Assembly: GCA_022702545.1 (NCBI GenBank)
Contig: JAHRBC010000001.1
Coordinates: 5,890,001-5,954,000, forward strand
Source: Phycomyces nitens
Lineage: Eukaryota > Mucoromycota > Mucoromycetes > Mucorales > Phycomycetaceae
Direction of reading: 5' to 3'
Length of the DNA stretch: 64,000 nt
In this document: positions 26,201-38,799 of the stretch, in pieces
Position numbering within the stretch: the stretch's first letter is position 1
How the letters are laid out: every line of letters starts with the position of its first letter
Made by a program: the position numbers and the translations under genes
Notes under the pieces: model-generated
Seen by the model: the letters and a program-made list of their open reading frames with translations, nothing else
Told to the model about the DNA's origin: nothing
Database searches by the model: none

Positions 26201-27619
26201 ATTGAACAGCACTTACCATAGTATGGGGACCCAATGTCACCAAACAGTACGCTTGCAGACTGGCCAGTAATTTCTGGTAAGAATTGCTTGAATTCGTCTA
26301 ATAGGTCTGGCGCACCATCAAATAGGGATTGTACATGGGTGTAGACTACTTGTATTGGTTTCTGTTCCTTTTGGTATGTCTGGAGTATCTCTAGAAACTG
26401 CTTGTAGGTCTCTGGCCGACCAGTAAATCTGTTCTGTTTTCCAGCCTGAGCATTAGTGCCTTGGACACAGTCCACGCCTAATGATATTTACCTTTATCTT
26501 GTTCACATAGTTGATTGCATGATTGAATTCAACCGGCCCCCGCTTGCCATTTGCCTGCTGAGTCTGGGCGGCTGTATTGGATTGGTAGGGCGGTATCATT
26601 GGCCGGGACGATTCGCCAATGGGTGGATATGAGCCTTGAATGGACTGGTGGCTGGAATGCATAGACATCTGCTGTGGAGGAGCAGGCATATGGCCATATG
26701 TTGGGTAGTAGGGCTGGCTGGCCGGGGCGCTGTCGGGGTCGATGAGCCGGCCACCGAGGTTGCCACTGCTGCCTCCGGTGGTTGTGGTTGTGCCGCTGGG
26801 GGTAGTTACTCGAATCAGGTCCGGTTCGCGGGGATCAGAGAGACATTCAATACGGTATCCCGGAGGTAGAAATGTATTGAACCCCGATATCAGCGTCGGA
26901 TGACCCTTGAAGAGTGTCGACACGCGCTCAATGACACCAGGTGTATCAATCCTATACAGTTTAGTTAGACGGACGGTTCATTTGAACCACAGTCACATTA
27001 CATACGATTGGCTTTTGAAATCCTTCATGATATCCAGAAAACGATTATACACGTCTGGCTGATCTGAGAACTGAACCTTGACCTGGTCAAGATATGTAAG
27101 TGCATCTCTCACATTAAGAGGTCTGTAGCCAGTCGTAGCACTATGCTTCGGGGGTGTCCCAACAGGCGGAGAGTGCACACGCGGGATAGCACTCTTTGCA
27201 TGGTCTGTAAAGGGTGAAGGTGCTCTGTTGCGTGCAAGCATAGGTGGTAGCATGGGTTTGGAGGGGTGAGACTTGCTTTTGGGAGTATGTCCTTCGGCAG
27301 TCGAAGCAATAGACCCAGAAGGAGGGAGGTTGAGCATGCCGCCATGGATGCTTTGTGTATGCGGTGGCTGGGATACTGTCGAGTAATTGGGAGAGGTAGA
27401 GGAAATAGACGGGCTTTGATAAGCCATATCATTCACTCTGGAGGGTAGTGAGGGCAGGGTAGATTGTTGCTGGGAAGGAGTGCTTTTGGAGGTCATGTTG
27501 GCAGCAGTGAGATGATGAGGAAAGGGGGGTGTGACTGGAGCAGACGTAGAAGATTGGGTCTGAGGTAGTGAGGCAGAGGGCGGTCTCCTATAACAATTTA
27601 AAGTGTGGTTGTTAGTCAT
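23214..27619 (-). CDS. SIN3: SIN3 transcriptional co-repressor (paired amphipathic helix protein)
   Basis: Scaffold of Sin3-Rpd3 histone deacetylase complexes. In order: a Pro/Ser-rich N-terminus; PAH1 ([51 protein letters not shown]); PAH2 ([40 protein letters not shown]); PAH3 ([20 protein letters not shown]). Then the histone-deacetylase-interacting region ([44 protein letters not shown]) and the Sin3a C-terminal domain ([41 protein letters not shown]). More than ten short introns; the last is 23271-23335 and the stop is at 23214-23216. The ATG at 27619 is in frame. A better start may be a 17-bp exon at 27783-27799 (MVKSGL) spliced to the acceptor before RPPSAS. Confidence 0.92.
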
Positions 27620-27799
27620 GCTTTGGTGCCATTTGAAGAAGCCACAAAAGACCGTACTGCGCGTTTGATGGTGGTGGGATGGTTGAGGACATTGAGCCGC
27701 TTTAGAGAGTAAGAGAATAGAGCGAGGATGGCCGGAGGATTGGCCTTCTTTTCCTTCTTGATCGGAGTGAGAATGGACTTACAAGCCACTTTTGACCAT

Positions 27800-28917
27800 T
27801 TGAATGTCTCCGCCTGTTGTTATGCTTACCTTTAGGATTGGCTTGTTATCGTTGTTTCTCTAAGGATCCCTCAGGAACCATACCAGGAACCATATTTTGG
27901 ATTGTTTGGTTTGTTTGTTATTTGGTAATTGATAGATAGCCAGTATTTCTAGGCTAAATATTGGTGTTTTTATGCTGGCCCAAAAAGAAAGAAAGAAAGA
28001 AAAGAAAGAAAAGAAAAAGAAAGAAAGAAAGAAAGAAATTATGCAGTGCAAATAGGCATGTACAAGTAGCCAGAATCCCATCTGCTCTACAAGACATAAG
28101 ATTTACTGGAATGGTAGTAATATTGCCAAATATTAGGCCTGGATGTCATCAGAATTGGATTCGAGAAAGAATAATAGGGTCGATAGACAAGCCAAACGAT
28201 TTTCTGGTTGGCATTTCATTTTATTTCATTTATTGGAATATATATATAAAGTGGTGCGTATAAAAGGAGGCCAGAAATAATATAGACTCCCTTTTTATAA
28301 ACCCATTTTTAGCTTTTATTGAGCACATTCACCTCTTGCTAGACTCAAAAAAGAGGTTGTCTCTTGCAAACTATATAAACATGTTTCCAGGCGATCAGCC
28401 AAGATATCTGATGTGGACGCACTGGCTCTACCAAATTCTTAATTTAGATCTCCGATAGACCTTTTAATGTGTGTGTATGCCATCTTGGTCTATTCAGCCA
28501 ATCATAACGAGTGCCAGGTATTTTCTTGTGTCAGCCATGTTACATTTTGGAAAAATAATTTATCCTCCAGGGTGTGTGCCCGGTGCTCTTAATCTTTTGG
28601 CAGGATGTCTTGCAATGCAGTTTACAAAGGGTGCCAGTAACGACTCTGAATTGGCTTTGTTGTTAGCGTCTTGGTGTTTTGGTTTCTAATGCCTATTAAT
28701 CCTGCAAAACCCTTTTCTTTATTCTGACCAGGAATGCTCAAACCCAGCACCACCAGCCAGCAGGGTTCATTTTATTTTGGCTAGAGATCAAAGTATTTCT
28801 ACAGCTATGCAAAGAATATATGTATACACATATGTATTTGTGAAATAGGCAGCTCATTAAATAGATTGGGATATTTGTACTGTAGTTTATTAGGATTATA
28901 TTAGTTCTTAGATATTA
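27800..28917. other. Intergenic with GAAA microsatellite
   Basis: Contains an AAAG/GAAA microsatellite at about 27979-28037, upstream of SIN3, then AT-rich sequence to the LCB1 stop. Small open frames (28471-28689) show no family resemblance. Confidence 0.5.
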
Positions 28918-30778
28918 TTACTTTCTCCACTTGCCAAACACCTTTGTAATCGCCGACTTTACCACACCAGCAGCCTTTTCGTTCTCCTTCTTGGTCAATC
29001 CAATGGTGACATGGATCTTGATACTAGGTCTAGGACAGCTCTTTTCCTGATCATGGACATATTTAGCTCTGGTCACCAAGACACCCTGGACAGCACACTC
29101 ATCAACAACGTCTTGCAACAGGCGCTCTTGGTCAACACGAGGAATATCGATTTCATGGTCCAGTGCACGTGATCTCAAGAAGGAATTCTTGGGGTAAATG
29201 TGGAAAAAGGGAGCAGGAGACTGAAGATCACCATCAGATACTCTGATAAGTGATTCAAGCGATTTATGAGAGAGAATCTGACGGAACACCTGGGCACGCT
29301 CAGAAAGCTCCTTGAGAACTGTGGGCTGCTGGCGGATGACCTTGAGGGCCTCTGAGGCAGACACGGCAAGCATTGCAGGCATAGAGGCAGAGAAGCAGTA
29401 AGCACTGCCAGACAGACGCTGATGGTCAACAACCTCTGTACTGGCAGCACAGAAGCCACCAGAGGCACAGAATGCATTGGACAAGGAACCAACAATCATG
29501 TCAACTTCAGTAGCCTAAAAACACAAGTATTAGTTAGTTTGCCTATCGACATTTATCTAATAAGACTTACATCGACCGAATACAAATCAGTAAGACCTCT
29601 TCCGTTATTGCCGATTACACCAATCGAGTGAGACTCATCTAGGATCAATCTGTACTTGTACTTTTTTTTGAGCTCAACCTACAACAAGTCGTATTAGACA
29701 ATATATAGAATAAAACTTCATAAAAATAATCATCATCTTACCAACTTCTTCAAAGGTGCAATGTCACCAAAGTTGGCAAACAGTCCTTCGGTGACAATGA
29801 ATCGACGGGTCAGGCGTTTGTTGTTCTATAGTGACTGGTTACATTGTGTCCTGTCCTCTTGTACTCTTACCTTGTCCTGGTCAGTCTGAATGTCTCTCAG
29901 TACGCGTTCAAGATCGTCCATGTTGTTGTGCTTAAAGTATCGGACATTGGAGCGGGAAATCTGGACACCCTTTTGGACAGCAAAACTCACGCCATCATCG
30001 CTGACAAAACACAATTATCATTAATATCAATATTAATATCAATAGTTGTCCAATATATATATATATTCCTTACACAACAAGCAGGTCTCCTCTCTTGGAG
30101 AATGCAGGAATAACCGACGAAATAGTAGAGAACCCTTGGGCATAGATAATGGCTTCTTCAGTACCCAAAAACTGTGCAATATCCTTCTCAAGCTCCATAT
30201 GGACATCAATAGTGCCATAGAATCCGGGTGGGCCACAGGAACCAACACCGTATTCTTTGAGGGTCTTTATGGCACTTTCACAAATCTGCTCCGAGGCAGC
30301 CAGGTTAAGATAGTTTGTTGTCGCAAGGTTCAAAAGAGGCTTGGCATGTCCAGATACTCTGGTCTTTGCTGATTGGGGGCCGAGAATGACAGGTGTGCTG
30401 TCAAGATTCAATTTGTCGAGGGTGTTCAGGGTAGGTACGAGGGATTCGGGCTGCCATTCTTCAACGAGATCATCAACCTCCTAAACACACGACAATATTA
30501 GGAATCATCAACTGGACAAAGCCAATAAGTGTGGCTACCTTGACAGTCAGTATGACAGCATTGTCATGGGGCTTATACTTTTTTGCCAGCATGTATTTGA
30601 TGGCAAAAAACACAAGAAAGAGCTCGAGAGCAATCCGAAAGGGATCATTCTGATAGGCATTCTTGAGGTAGACAATGACAAGATGGGAACCTGGGATGGC
30701 AGTGATCATTTCATAGACCGAGTTGACGGTCGAATTGAAAAAGATTGCATCATCAAGTGGCAGTTCTACGGTCTCCAT
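28918..30778 (-). CDS. LCB1: Serine palmitoyltransferase subunit 1 (LCB1)
   Basis: ER-membrane subunit of serine palmitoyltransferase, which makes 3-ketosphinganine in the first step of sphingolipid synthesis. After a short luminal N-terminus comes a membrane segment ([18 protein letters not shown]), then the alpha-oxoamine synthase fold: [68 protein letters not shown], and [20 protein letters not shown]. As in other LCB1 subunits, no PLP-binding lysine is seen in this region, since LCB2 carries it. ATG at 30778 (METVELP). Short introns near 30481-30540, 30003-30075, 29826-29872, 29680-29740 and 29515-29570. The C-terminus ends FGKWRK. Confidence 0.93.
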
Positions 30779-31511
30779 GATGAGCAAGAAGGAAGAACTG
30801 TACTTGTTGTCTGGCCCTGGATTTTTATATGTATATTTATATATATTTATATATGTATATTTGTATATTTATATATTTAAAGGCGGACCTTTAACGGTTA
30901 CCTTTTTACTTTTGACCTTGGCGCTGTTGCATGCAGACACTTCTTTTTGATTCGTTTGGCGACTTGTGTCCGATTTTATCCGTACAAGCCAAACACAGAG
31001 ATAATTGAGGGGAGGGCTCCAAAGCTTATCTTTATATAAAGACAAAACTGTCCCTAGGGCATGGCTAGCACTAGATCACTTTAATAGGCGGATGTGGTGT
31101 CTAGTTTGGTAGAAAACTCTAACCAATTCCCTTTGCCAATTCAACCCAGAGAAATGGAAATGGAAATGGAAATGTAAATGGGCCTGGTATCTTTGTTGCT
31201 TTTGTGCTGATTTGATAGCCAAGAAAGAGAGTACAAGGCAGGCCATTTGCAATGCTTGGAAAAGACTTGCAAAAATTAAAATAAAATAAAATAAATAAAT
31301 AATAATTATTATATCATTTTTATCCTCATCTTATTCCGATTCCTTCTTTTCTTACCAACCAAACAGGGCTTCTATTATTTTTATTTAGTGTTTCTTCTTT
31401 GGAATATAATGTATATGGTTGACAGTGTAATATATCGTTATTTCTTATAGATGCATATACTTGATATTTAAATACATGACATTTTGCTGAGACTGACCAG
31501 CTTTTATATCT
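30779..31511. other. Divergent intergenic region LCB1 / WDR20-CreC
   Basis: Holds a TATATTTA-type microsatellite (about 30825-30880), a GGAAAT triplication at about 31152-31173, and an AAAT-rich run near 31272-31300. The first coding exon of the neighbouring WD40 gene probably lies at its right end but could not be fixed. Confidence 0.45.
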
Positions 31512-33821
31512 AGCCCGGATCAGCTCACGGTGCAGGATTCCTCACAAGGAGACATTCTACTGGAGAAGGCATCGCCTCCAATCTACCTCGTCTACCTTCT
31601 CATCCACCATCCACACCCGACCATGATTGCCAGGAATTTTTTACTCCCGAAGGCACCTACAAACTGGCAAATCAGATCTTCTTTAGGTCAATGGCCCCTC
31701 TCTACACCGTCGGGACAACTGCCAGCATGGTCTCCATCAAATACAAAGACAGCACACCAAATCTCCATCGCTACGAACCTCATCCAGGCGCCCTTAATTT
31801 CAGACGCATGTTTAGCGGCTCGGCTCTCTCGCCCGGTACACCCGAATCAGAAGACGATCCAGTCTTTAGAACACCATCACTTTCCAGCAGCTCATCAAGC
31901 CATAAAAACCTCCACTTCCCTATCCCTTCTATTCCCGAAGGTCATCCCCTCATATCCTCGTCTCCCACCCCAAAACTAGGCTCATCCCTTGAAGGCCCTG
32001 GCATCTCCACCTTTGGGCCTTCTCCCTCAAATAGCAACCAGACCTCTACTCTCTCCTTCCTGACCCGGAACCATACGCTCAGTAACCGCCAACCACGCAA
32101 ACCAAAGACAAGCATCACAAAGACCAATTCAAGTTTTGTCCAGAGAATAATCACAAACGATCAACTCGCCAAGATTCTGATGGCCCGTACCAGCGAAGAC
32201 ACAAATCTTTTTTATAACTGTGGCTCCAATTTTGTTTGGATGGACGCCTTTGGGCATCCAAAGGTAAGTCAACCCCACAGGATACGATACGGTATGGATA
32301 TTTATGAAATCGCCCAGGAACCCTTGTCTAGGATCATATTTACGCGAGCATACCCCACTGCCCATGATGTGAACCTGTTGACGCGTGGATCAGACCATCT
32401 GGATATAATCATTGGGTTTTCGTCAGGAGATATTATTTGGTTTGATCCCCTCTGTAATAAATACGGCAGAATAAACAAAAATGTGAGGAACAAGAGAGAT
32501 TTGTGCCAAGAAGCTAAAGAAGTGTTGCTTTAAAGGGAATCATGAACTCGTCTTCAATTACCATGATCCGCTGGTTACAAGGGTCAGAAAGCGTATTTAT
32601 GGCAGCATTTCAAGATGGCTCAATTATGCTGTTTGACAAGGAAAAGGAAGACGAGCATTTTGATCCAACTGATAGCGACTCGTACCACAAGTACAGCATG
32701 ACGCCTTCTGGTCCCCCTCCTCTTTTCGACAAGCAAACGTAAGTGGGTCTCGCTAACCCATATATCCTCACTCACTCACTCACTCACTCAATCAATATCC
32801 AGATTCTCGGTTACAAAGCTACCACACAAGTCTGCTCTCAAATGTAATCCAGTCTCCCACTGGAAACTATCCCAACAGTCAATCACAGGTACTTTTATTT
32901 GTGGTCCATGGCAACATTCTGATATCAATTGGACATTGTTATTTTGTTGTAGCGTTTGCATTCTCGCCTGATTGTCAGCATGTGGCTGTGGTTGGTCTTG
33001 ATGGTCTACTGAGAGTCATTAATTTTGTCTATGAGAGGTAAATATGATAAAGATGATGTATATATTGATAGTGTATTGGATAGATTGTATGATATCTATC
33101 AGTCATACTATGGTGGTCTTACTTGTGTTGCCTGGAGTCCAGATGGGCGTTATATTCTGGTGAGCAACGAAATCAGGTGTATTGATGTGGGGGGGTAGGA
33201 TGACAAGACTGATCCAATGTACAGACAGGTGGTCAGGATGACTTGGTGACATTGTGGGCATTTAGAGAGCAAAGGATCATTGCACGCTGCCAAGGACATC
33301 ACTCATGGGTAGGTACTCCAATCCTCCTACAATCATCATACTGACCCAATACTTGACTGTGGCTCTAGGTAACAGGCGTTGCCTTTGATCCCTGGCGATG
33401 TGATGAAAAGGTCTATCGGTTCGCAAGTGTAGGAGAAGATGCACGGTTGATTCTCTGGGACTTTTCGGTCCAAGCTCTCCATCGTCCAAAGACTGTAAGA
33501 ATTGATCAAGAGTTTTGGATTGGTATTGACTTATTATAGAGAGCGAATAATACACGCCATCGGGGTGCATCAGTGTCATCTGTCAATCCTGCTCCTAGTA
33601 TTTATAATTCATCACAAGATCGTCCAGTGCTTGTGCATCCTCCACTTTCCAAAACAGAGGTTGCTCTCCTGCAACCTACGATGGTCAAGATAGTCCATGC
33701 TGATCCATGTACAGGTGTCTACTTTCGGGAGGATGTCATTGTCACAACAGACAAAAGAGGTCGGGTGTGTCTGTGGCAGCGACCTTTCTCGCCTTCATCT
33801 TCGTCATCATACTCTTCTTAA
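31512..33821 (+). CDS. WD40 protein of the WDR20/CreC family (5' exon unresolved)
   Basis: CreC/WDR20 proteins bind and activate ubiquitin-specific proteases; in Aspergillus, CreC works with CreB in carbon catabolite repression. From an acceptor at 31511 the frame reads [14 protein letters not shown], then a Ser/Pro-rich linker, [57 protein letters not shown] (after the intron), [72 protein letters not shown], and ends with a last blade [14 protein letters not shown]. These are WD repeats of the family. Introns include 32264-32317 (54 nt, in frame) and 32483-32535. The start exon upstream is not placed; MAPLYT at 31691 is the first in-frame ATG. Confidence 0.85.
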
Positions 33822-34068
33822 CTCACTCTATTATCCTTATTATTCTTATTCTTATTCTTATTATTGTTATTTAATATCTTTTTTTTTATTTTTCATTCAA
33901 CTTTCATCTAGTTTAGTTTTTATTTAATGTAGATCGACTAAACATCTTTTTGTATGCCATGGATTGGCGGAGTCTCTTGAGTGTGACGTCGATGTATTGT
34001 TTTCTTTGCAGGGCCGTCTTAAAGGACACCTCTCTCTACATCCTCTAGGACACTTCCCCCCCACTCTA

Positions 34069-34619
34069 ATGTTGTTTTCGCGTCCTCTGTTCCAGACTGT
34101 GACCAAGGTAAGACGAGGCAATAAAATTATTTCTGTTCAAAAAAAAAGAAGGAAAACATTCCACCTGGAGAGCCATTGTTCATAAAAAAGAGATATTTGC
34201 ACGAAAAATAAAAATAAAAAAGAAAAATGTCGAAGAATAAAGAATATTTCCAACCAACCTTAATGAATCCGTAGGTGTCCACCAACATCACAGGCATTGC
34301 AGTCCACCCAACTCCTCGCCCTCACCTGATTAAGACATACACCAACACACTCGAGGCATTGACCCGCATTCCCTCGACTGCTGTCTACAGACAGGCCACC
34401 GAGGCCTTTACTCAGCAGCGTTTGTCGGTAGTCGAGTCGACTGAGAATGTAGAGGAAATTGAGGCCAAGTTGGGTGCTGGTCAGATTGAAGAGGTTATTA
34501 TCCAGGCCGAGGAAGAGTTCAAGTTGGTTGGCAAGATGGCAGAATGGAAGCCCTGGGAGCCTCTTGAGACACCTGCTCCTGAGGGTCAGTGGGATTACAT
34601 CAGCAACTACAAGAACTAA
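34069..34619 (+). CDS. NDUFA5: NADH dehydrogenase (complex I) subunit NDUFA5
   Basis: Accessory subunit of the peripheral arm of mitochondrial complex I. Exon 1, 34069-34107, encodes MLFSRPLFQTVTK, a short basic presequence-like start. After a 167-nt intron, exon 2 (34275-34619) gives STNITGIAVHPTPRPHLI, YTNTLEALTRIPSTAVYRQA, then ENVEEIEAKLGAGQIEEVI, EEEFKLVGKMAEWKPWEPL, the family hallmark, ending YISNYKN. About 128 residues. Its presence shows the organism has complex I, unlike budding yeasts. Confidence 0.93.
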
Positions 34620-34964
34620 AGCATAGAGGACGAAGATGAAGACAAGGATAATACCGTTGCCTCGAGTCATGACAACTTTCCTTTGATTCAATCAATAAAT
34701 TTATACACCAAAAGAAGAGATATCGTTAATGCTGGATGGTTACACCTAGACGTCATCAAACGCCTACTGTGCGTTTTATTAATAAAGCAAAAGACCAGGA
34801 CAAATAAACAACATTGCATCCATTAGCATGTTCTTGCAGTCTTTTGTTCGTCGTCTGTCTCTTAACCAATGCAAGTCTTTGAGTTTGGTTTAGTTGTGCT
34901 TTGCTTGAACCGAGATTCACGCGTACCTGTTCTTTTTTGACCCCTAGTCCAACGAAACGCACGT

Positions 34965-35989
34965 ATGTTTGGCAGTCTTGTGTCTACAGAGGAACTAGCT
35001 TCCAATATCGGCAACGTCAAGGTGCTTGATGGTTCCTGGCATATGCCCAATGCCAACAGAGATCCTTATGAGGAATACCTTGCCAAGCATATCAAAACTG
35101 CCGAGTTTTTCCCTATTGACACCATCAAGGACACATCTGTCGATCTGCCACATATGCTTCCTGCACCCAAAGTATTTGCAAAGGCTGTTGGCAAGTATCA
35201 TGGGCAAAACATGATATGCGATTTGCTTACTTTTGAGGTGTAGGCGACCTTGGGATCTCTAATGATGATCAGGTAGTTGTATACGATACGGCTGGCATAT
35301 TTTCTGCCTGTCGCGTGTACTGGACCTTCAAGGTAAACGTTGCATTATCCCCCATGCCAATTGATCCTTAGTGTGTGATCCAATAGGCATTCGGACACAA
35401 TCGCGTGTCGGTATTGAATGGAGGCCTGCCTTTGTGGATCAAAGAGAACAGGCCTACAGAATCAGGCCGTGTGGATGTTAAGCCTGTGGATTACAAAGTG
35501 AAACCTTTGGATACCAAGCTTGTTAGGGATTATGCTACAGTCTTGGCCAATGCCAAGCTGGCTGAAACCAAGCCTGAAGAGCAGATTCAGGTCTTGGATG
35601 CTCGACCCAAGGCTCGGTTCACTGGAGAGGCACCAGAACCCCGAGCAGGCTTGAGTTCTGGACATATGCCCAACTCTATCAGTGTTCCATTTAATGAGGT
35701 TATTGACCCTACTAGTGGCAAATTGCTCGATGATGAAGCGCTTCGTAAATTGTTTGCCTCAAAGAACGTTGACCTGACCAAGCCAGTGATTACAAGCTGC
35801 GGTAAGATCAAGACTGATAAGGGGTTTAGTGGCAAGTTGTTTATAATTGGTTGAGCAGGTAGTGGCATTACTGCCTCAATTCTGTACCTGGCCCTTGAGC
35901 GTGCTGGTGCCAAGGATATTGCAGTATATGATGGTAGCTGGACAGAGTATGCAGACAAGAAGGATAGTTTGATTGTCAAGAGCGGTTAA
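34965..35989 (+). CDS. Two-domain sulfurtransferase (3-mercaptopyruvate / thiosulfate sulfurtransferase)
   Basis: Rhodanese-fold enzyme that moves sulfane sulfur from 3-mercaptopyruvate or thiosulfate. Domain 1: VSTEELASNIGNVKVLDGSW, AEFFPIDTIKD, LPHMLPAPKVFAKAVG, VVVYDTAGIFSACRVYWTF. Domain 2: QVLDARPKARFTGEAPEPR, SGHMPNSISVPFNEVIDP, then the active-site loop VITSCGSGITAS with the catalytic Cys, and YDGSWTEYADK. The loop is split by an intron between TGC-G and GT (junction at about 35800/35861). The C-G-S-G-[IV] loop is closer to mercaptopyruvate than to classical thiosulfate sulfurtransferase. No clear mitochondrial presequence from this ATG. Confidence 0.9.
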
Positions 35990-36138
35990 TAAATTAGCGG
36001 AGTCCTTCTGAGTTCATTGAGGCCTTTTGATTGAAGCCACATGACTGCACATTTTGACGGTAATAAAATAAAAAAGTTTTTAAAAAGGTTGTTCGCTTAA
36101 GAAAGGAAAGATTTTCACTTCTTCTTCACACTCTAGTC

Positions 36139-36736
36139 ATGGTAAGCTCATTGAGATCCTAAAATTCTGTACAGCAACTTATTTATTGTCTAGTCCGCAC
36201 CTAACCCCAAAGCCTTCCCCCTTGCCGACTCGGCTTTGACCAGCACCATCCTCGACCTTGTTCAGCAGGCTTCCCATTACAAGCAGTTGAAGAAGGGAGC
36301 TAACGAGGCCACCAAGACCCTCAACAGAGGTATCTCTGAATTCATCATCATGGCCGGTAAGCATCTATTTCTACTCTGTGTTTTGGATTGGACGTAAAGG
36401 ATGAAAAAATCCGTTTGGACCTTTACAATGACATTCAACGATTAGTCTTTCTGAGAAACGTTCAATCCAAAACAAATTGAAATATACGTTATTATACATA
36501 ATACTCACAATATTATAATAGCTGATGCCGAACCCCTCGAGATTCTCTTGCACCTTCCCCTCCTCTGCGAAGACAAGAACGTTCCCTACGTCTTTGTCCC
36601 CTCCAAGACTGCTCTTGGTCGTGCCTGTGGTGTCTCCCGCTCCGTCATCTCTGCCTCCGTTACCACCAACGAGGCCTCTGACCTCAAGCCCCAGATCTTG
36701 TCCATCAAGAACCAGATCGAGAAGTTGCTCATCTAA
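36139..36736 (+). CDS. SNU13: SNU13 / NHP2-like protein 1 (15.5K), U4 snRNA and box C/D snoRNA kink-turn binder
   Basis: L7Ae-family protein that binds the kink-turn of U4 snRNA and of box C/D snoRNAs and nucleates both particles in the nucleus and nucleolus. Exon 1 is only the ATG (36139-36141). Exon 2 is 36194-36356 and exon 3 is 36522-36736; about 126 residues. The fold is clear: [80 protein letters not shown]. Intron 2 (36357-36521, 165 nt) is about three times the usual intron length and encodes a box C/D snoRNA. Confidence 0.97.
36380..36473 (+). ncRNA. Intronic box C/D snoRNA guiding LSU rRNA 2'-O-methylation
   Basis: Lies within SNU13 intron 2. The ends form a 15-bp terminal stem, GTTTTGGATTGGACG (36380-36394) with CGTTCAATCCAAAAC (36459-36473): 14 Watson-Crick pairs and one G-U. 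Inside are box C AGGATGA (36398-36404, one mismatch to RUGAUGA) and box D CTGA (36451-36454). The 12 nt just before box D, CGATTAGTCTTT (36439-36450), complement AAAGACTAATCG, part of a highly conserved eukaryotic 25S/28S rRNA segment (GAAAGACTAATCGAACC). By the +5 rule the target is the A of AAAG-A-C. A C'-like AATGACA is at 36427-36433; box D' is unclear. Confidence 0.85.
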
Positions 36737-38799
36737 ACAAAAAAAATCAAGAAAAAGAAAATAAGAAAACATTTCCTGCAGTGCAATTGTTTTCCCTATT
36801 ATACTTCTTTTTACGCATTCATCCCTCATGTCTTTTGGTCGATGATCCGTTAGTGTTGAGACCCCCATTTCGATTGTAAATAAATTCTCTTACACTTTAG
36901 TTCCATCATTTTAATCATATAATCCTCGTTCATCTTATTTTTTCAATTCTTACCTGTCAATTGAAGGGAAGCTGGTGTGGTGTGTAAACGCGCGTGGGTG
37001 GGTGTACAACCCAGTGTTTTAATGCACAGCATAATTTATAAAACTGGCTGTCAATTGTGCCTAAAATATTTTCATTTGTATCCCTATGAATAACATGCAC
37101 TGCAAAAAATAGTCGATTTTAGTCACTAAAAGAATTCTAAAATCCTGCTATAATTTGTGTAAATAGCTAAATTCTAATTAATCTTCGTTTTTGTAGACTG
37201 TAATTTGAGACTGTCATTCTTTAGGCGTAAAATTATACTGTCGCTCTTATTTTCTAGGATTCTTCCATGCTTTTTGCTACTTGAGAATTACACTCAAGAA
37301 TATATATATTAATATAAAGTAACTCAGGAAATTGTTTTTATTCACATATGAATATAATTGATATTCTTTTTATGTACTTTATTATAAGTATAATTATATC
37401 CTCATGCTATTCAAAAAACATTTACTTTAACAGCTTTTGTCAAGAGGTTTGAATTTCTTTTTTACTGCGGCAATGTCAGGGTGTGACAACTACTGCATAG
37501 TATCATGTAATTCAAAGCCTCTTTTTTCTCATTCTTAACCAGTGTAGGTAAATATGCACTCCTGGTCAATAAATCAATCAGATACTATCATATTGGTTTA
37601 TTTAGTGGATGGGATACATTCCTTTCTTTGCACTCCTCTTTTTCTCTGTTGTTCTCTTTACACCTCAGTAAGTTCCTTTGAGAAATTTCCTTTGCCAATA
37701 TACCTAACTTCTGTTCTTTATACAGAATGCTTTTAATCAAGACAAGCAACCGTATGGCTTCAAAATCACTTTGGTAAAGACTATGATGGCCAACTTGTCA
37801 TTAATATAAAAGCACATTTCTAACCACCCACTACTTTTCAAGAAACCAAAAACAGCCTTGGATATCAAATAATAAGTCTTTTGCAAGCACCGCAGTCAGA
37901 TAAGCAATGGTAAAGTATATCATCAAACTGATATCATATATACCAACACTATTTCTCATATAAATCTTCTGTGATTTTTTTTAAAAAAGATTAACGCGCT
38001 CTGTCGCAAATATATACTAATAGAATGTAAGTATGCTATAGCATCTTTACATTATCATAACAATACTAACAATATATATGTAGCTTATCAAAAAAGAGCT
38101 CTCTGTTACAAAACTAATATCGTGTTTCAAGCTTCATCCTATATATCTCACAGGAATCCTACGCGTAAGCATTATATGTTTTGATATTCTTACAAATTTA
38201 TTAAAAGCAAAAATATTTTATATCTTATTTCCACAGCATCATCTCTATAAACAAGTTCAAAAGAGATGCAATATTTGGTAAATGAAGCTAGTTGATGAAA
38301 AATATTTAAAACAAATCAGACTAGAAATCATCTTTCAAAGAGTATTTTAGTCAAAGAAGAAGAACAGATAAATAGATTATTCAAATATTTAAAAAACAAA
38401 AAATATTTTTTCAATAAATTCTATTTTAAACCACCATATTTTGATGATGTAAGCATCTCTTGAAATGAATATCTCTTTCATCCTTATTTCAGATGTATTT
38501 GAGTACGATTCCAGCACGATTATAGAATTATTTAAGCCTGATTTTAGACATATTTTAGCAAGTTTTCAGGTGTATATTAATTTTATATTCACCCTCTTAT
38601 AGTAGATTATACAGTGCTTCCAACAGTCAATGTCGCATACGGTCAAAAATGATGTCGTCAGTTATTCAACATCAATTTCGCACTTTCCGGGAACCAAGTC
38701 GTGTTACGATGATTTCTTGGCACACTCGAAAAATATAAAAGTAGGCCATTTCATCTCCTGGGTCTGTTTTTTCGTTTCTTCAATTGTTTAAAGTTTAAC
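36737..38799. other. AT-rich spacer before the mobile island
   Basis: About 2 kb without a supported gene. Open frames are short (60 codons at 37554-37736) and family-free. An ATG-rich AT landscape continues up to the transposase start. Confidence 0.5.

Noticed and set aside
38650..38710. Possible inverted terminal repeats of Tc1 copy 1 (CGCACTTTCCGGGAACC)
   Set aside because: The similar sequence beyond copy 2 is in direct, not inverted, orientation, so transposon ends could not be defined.
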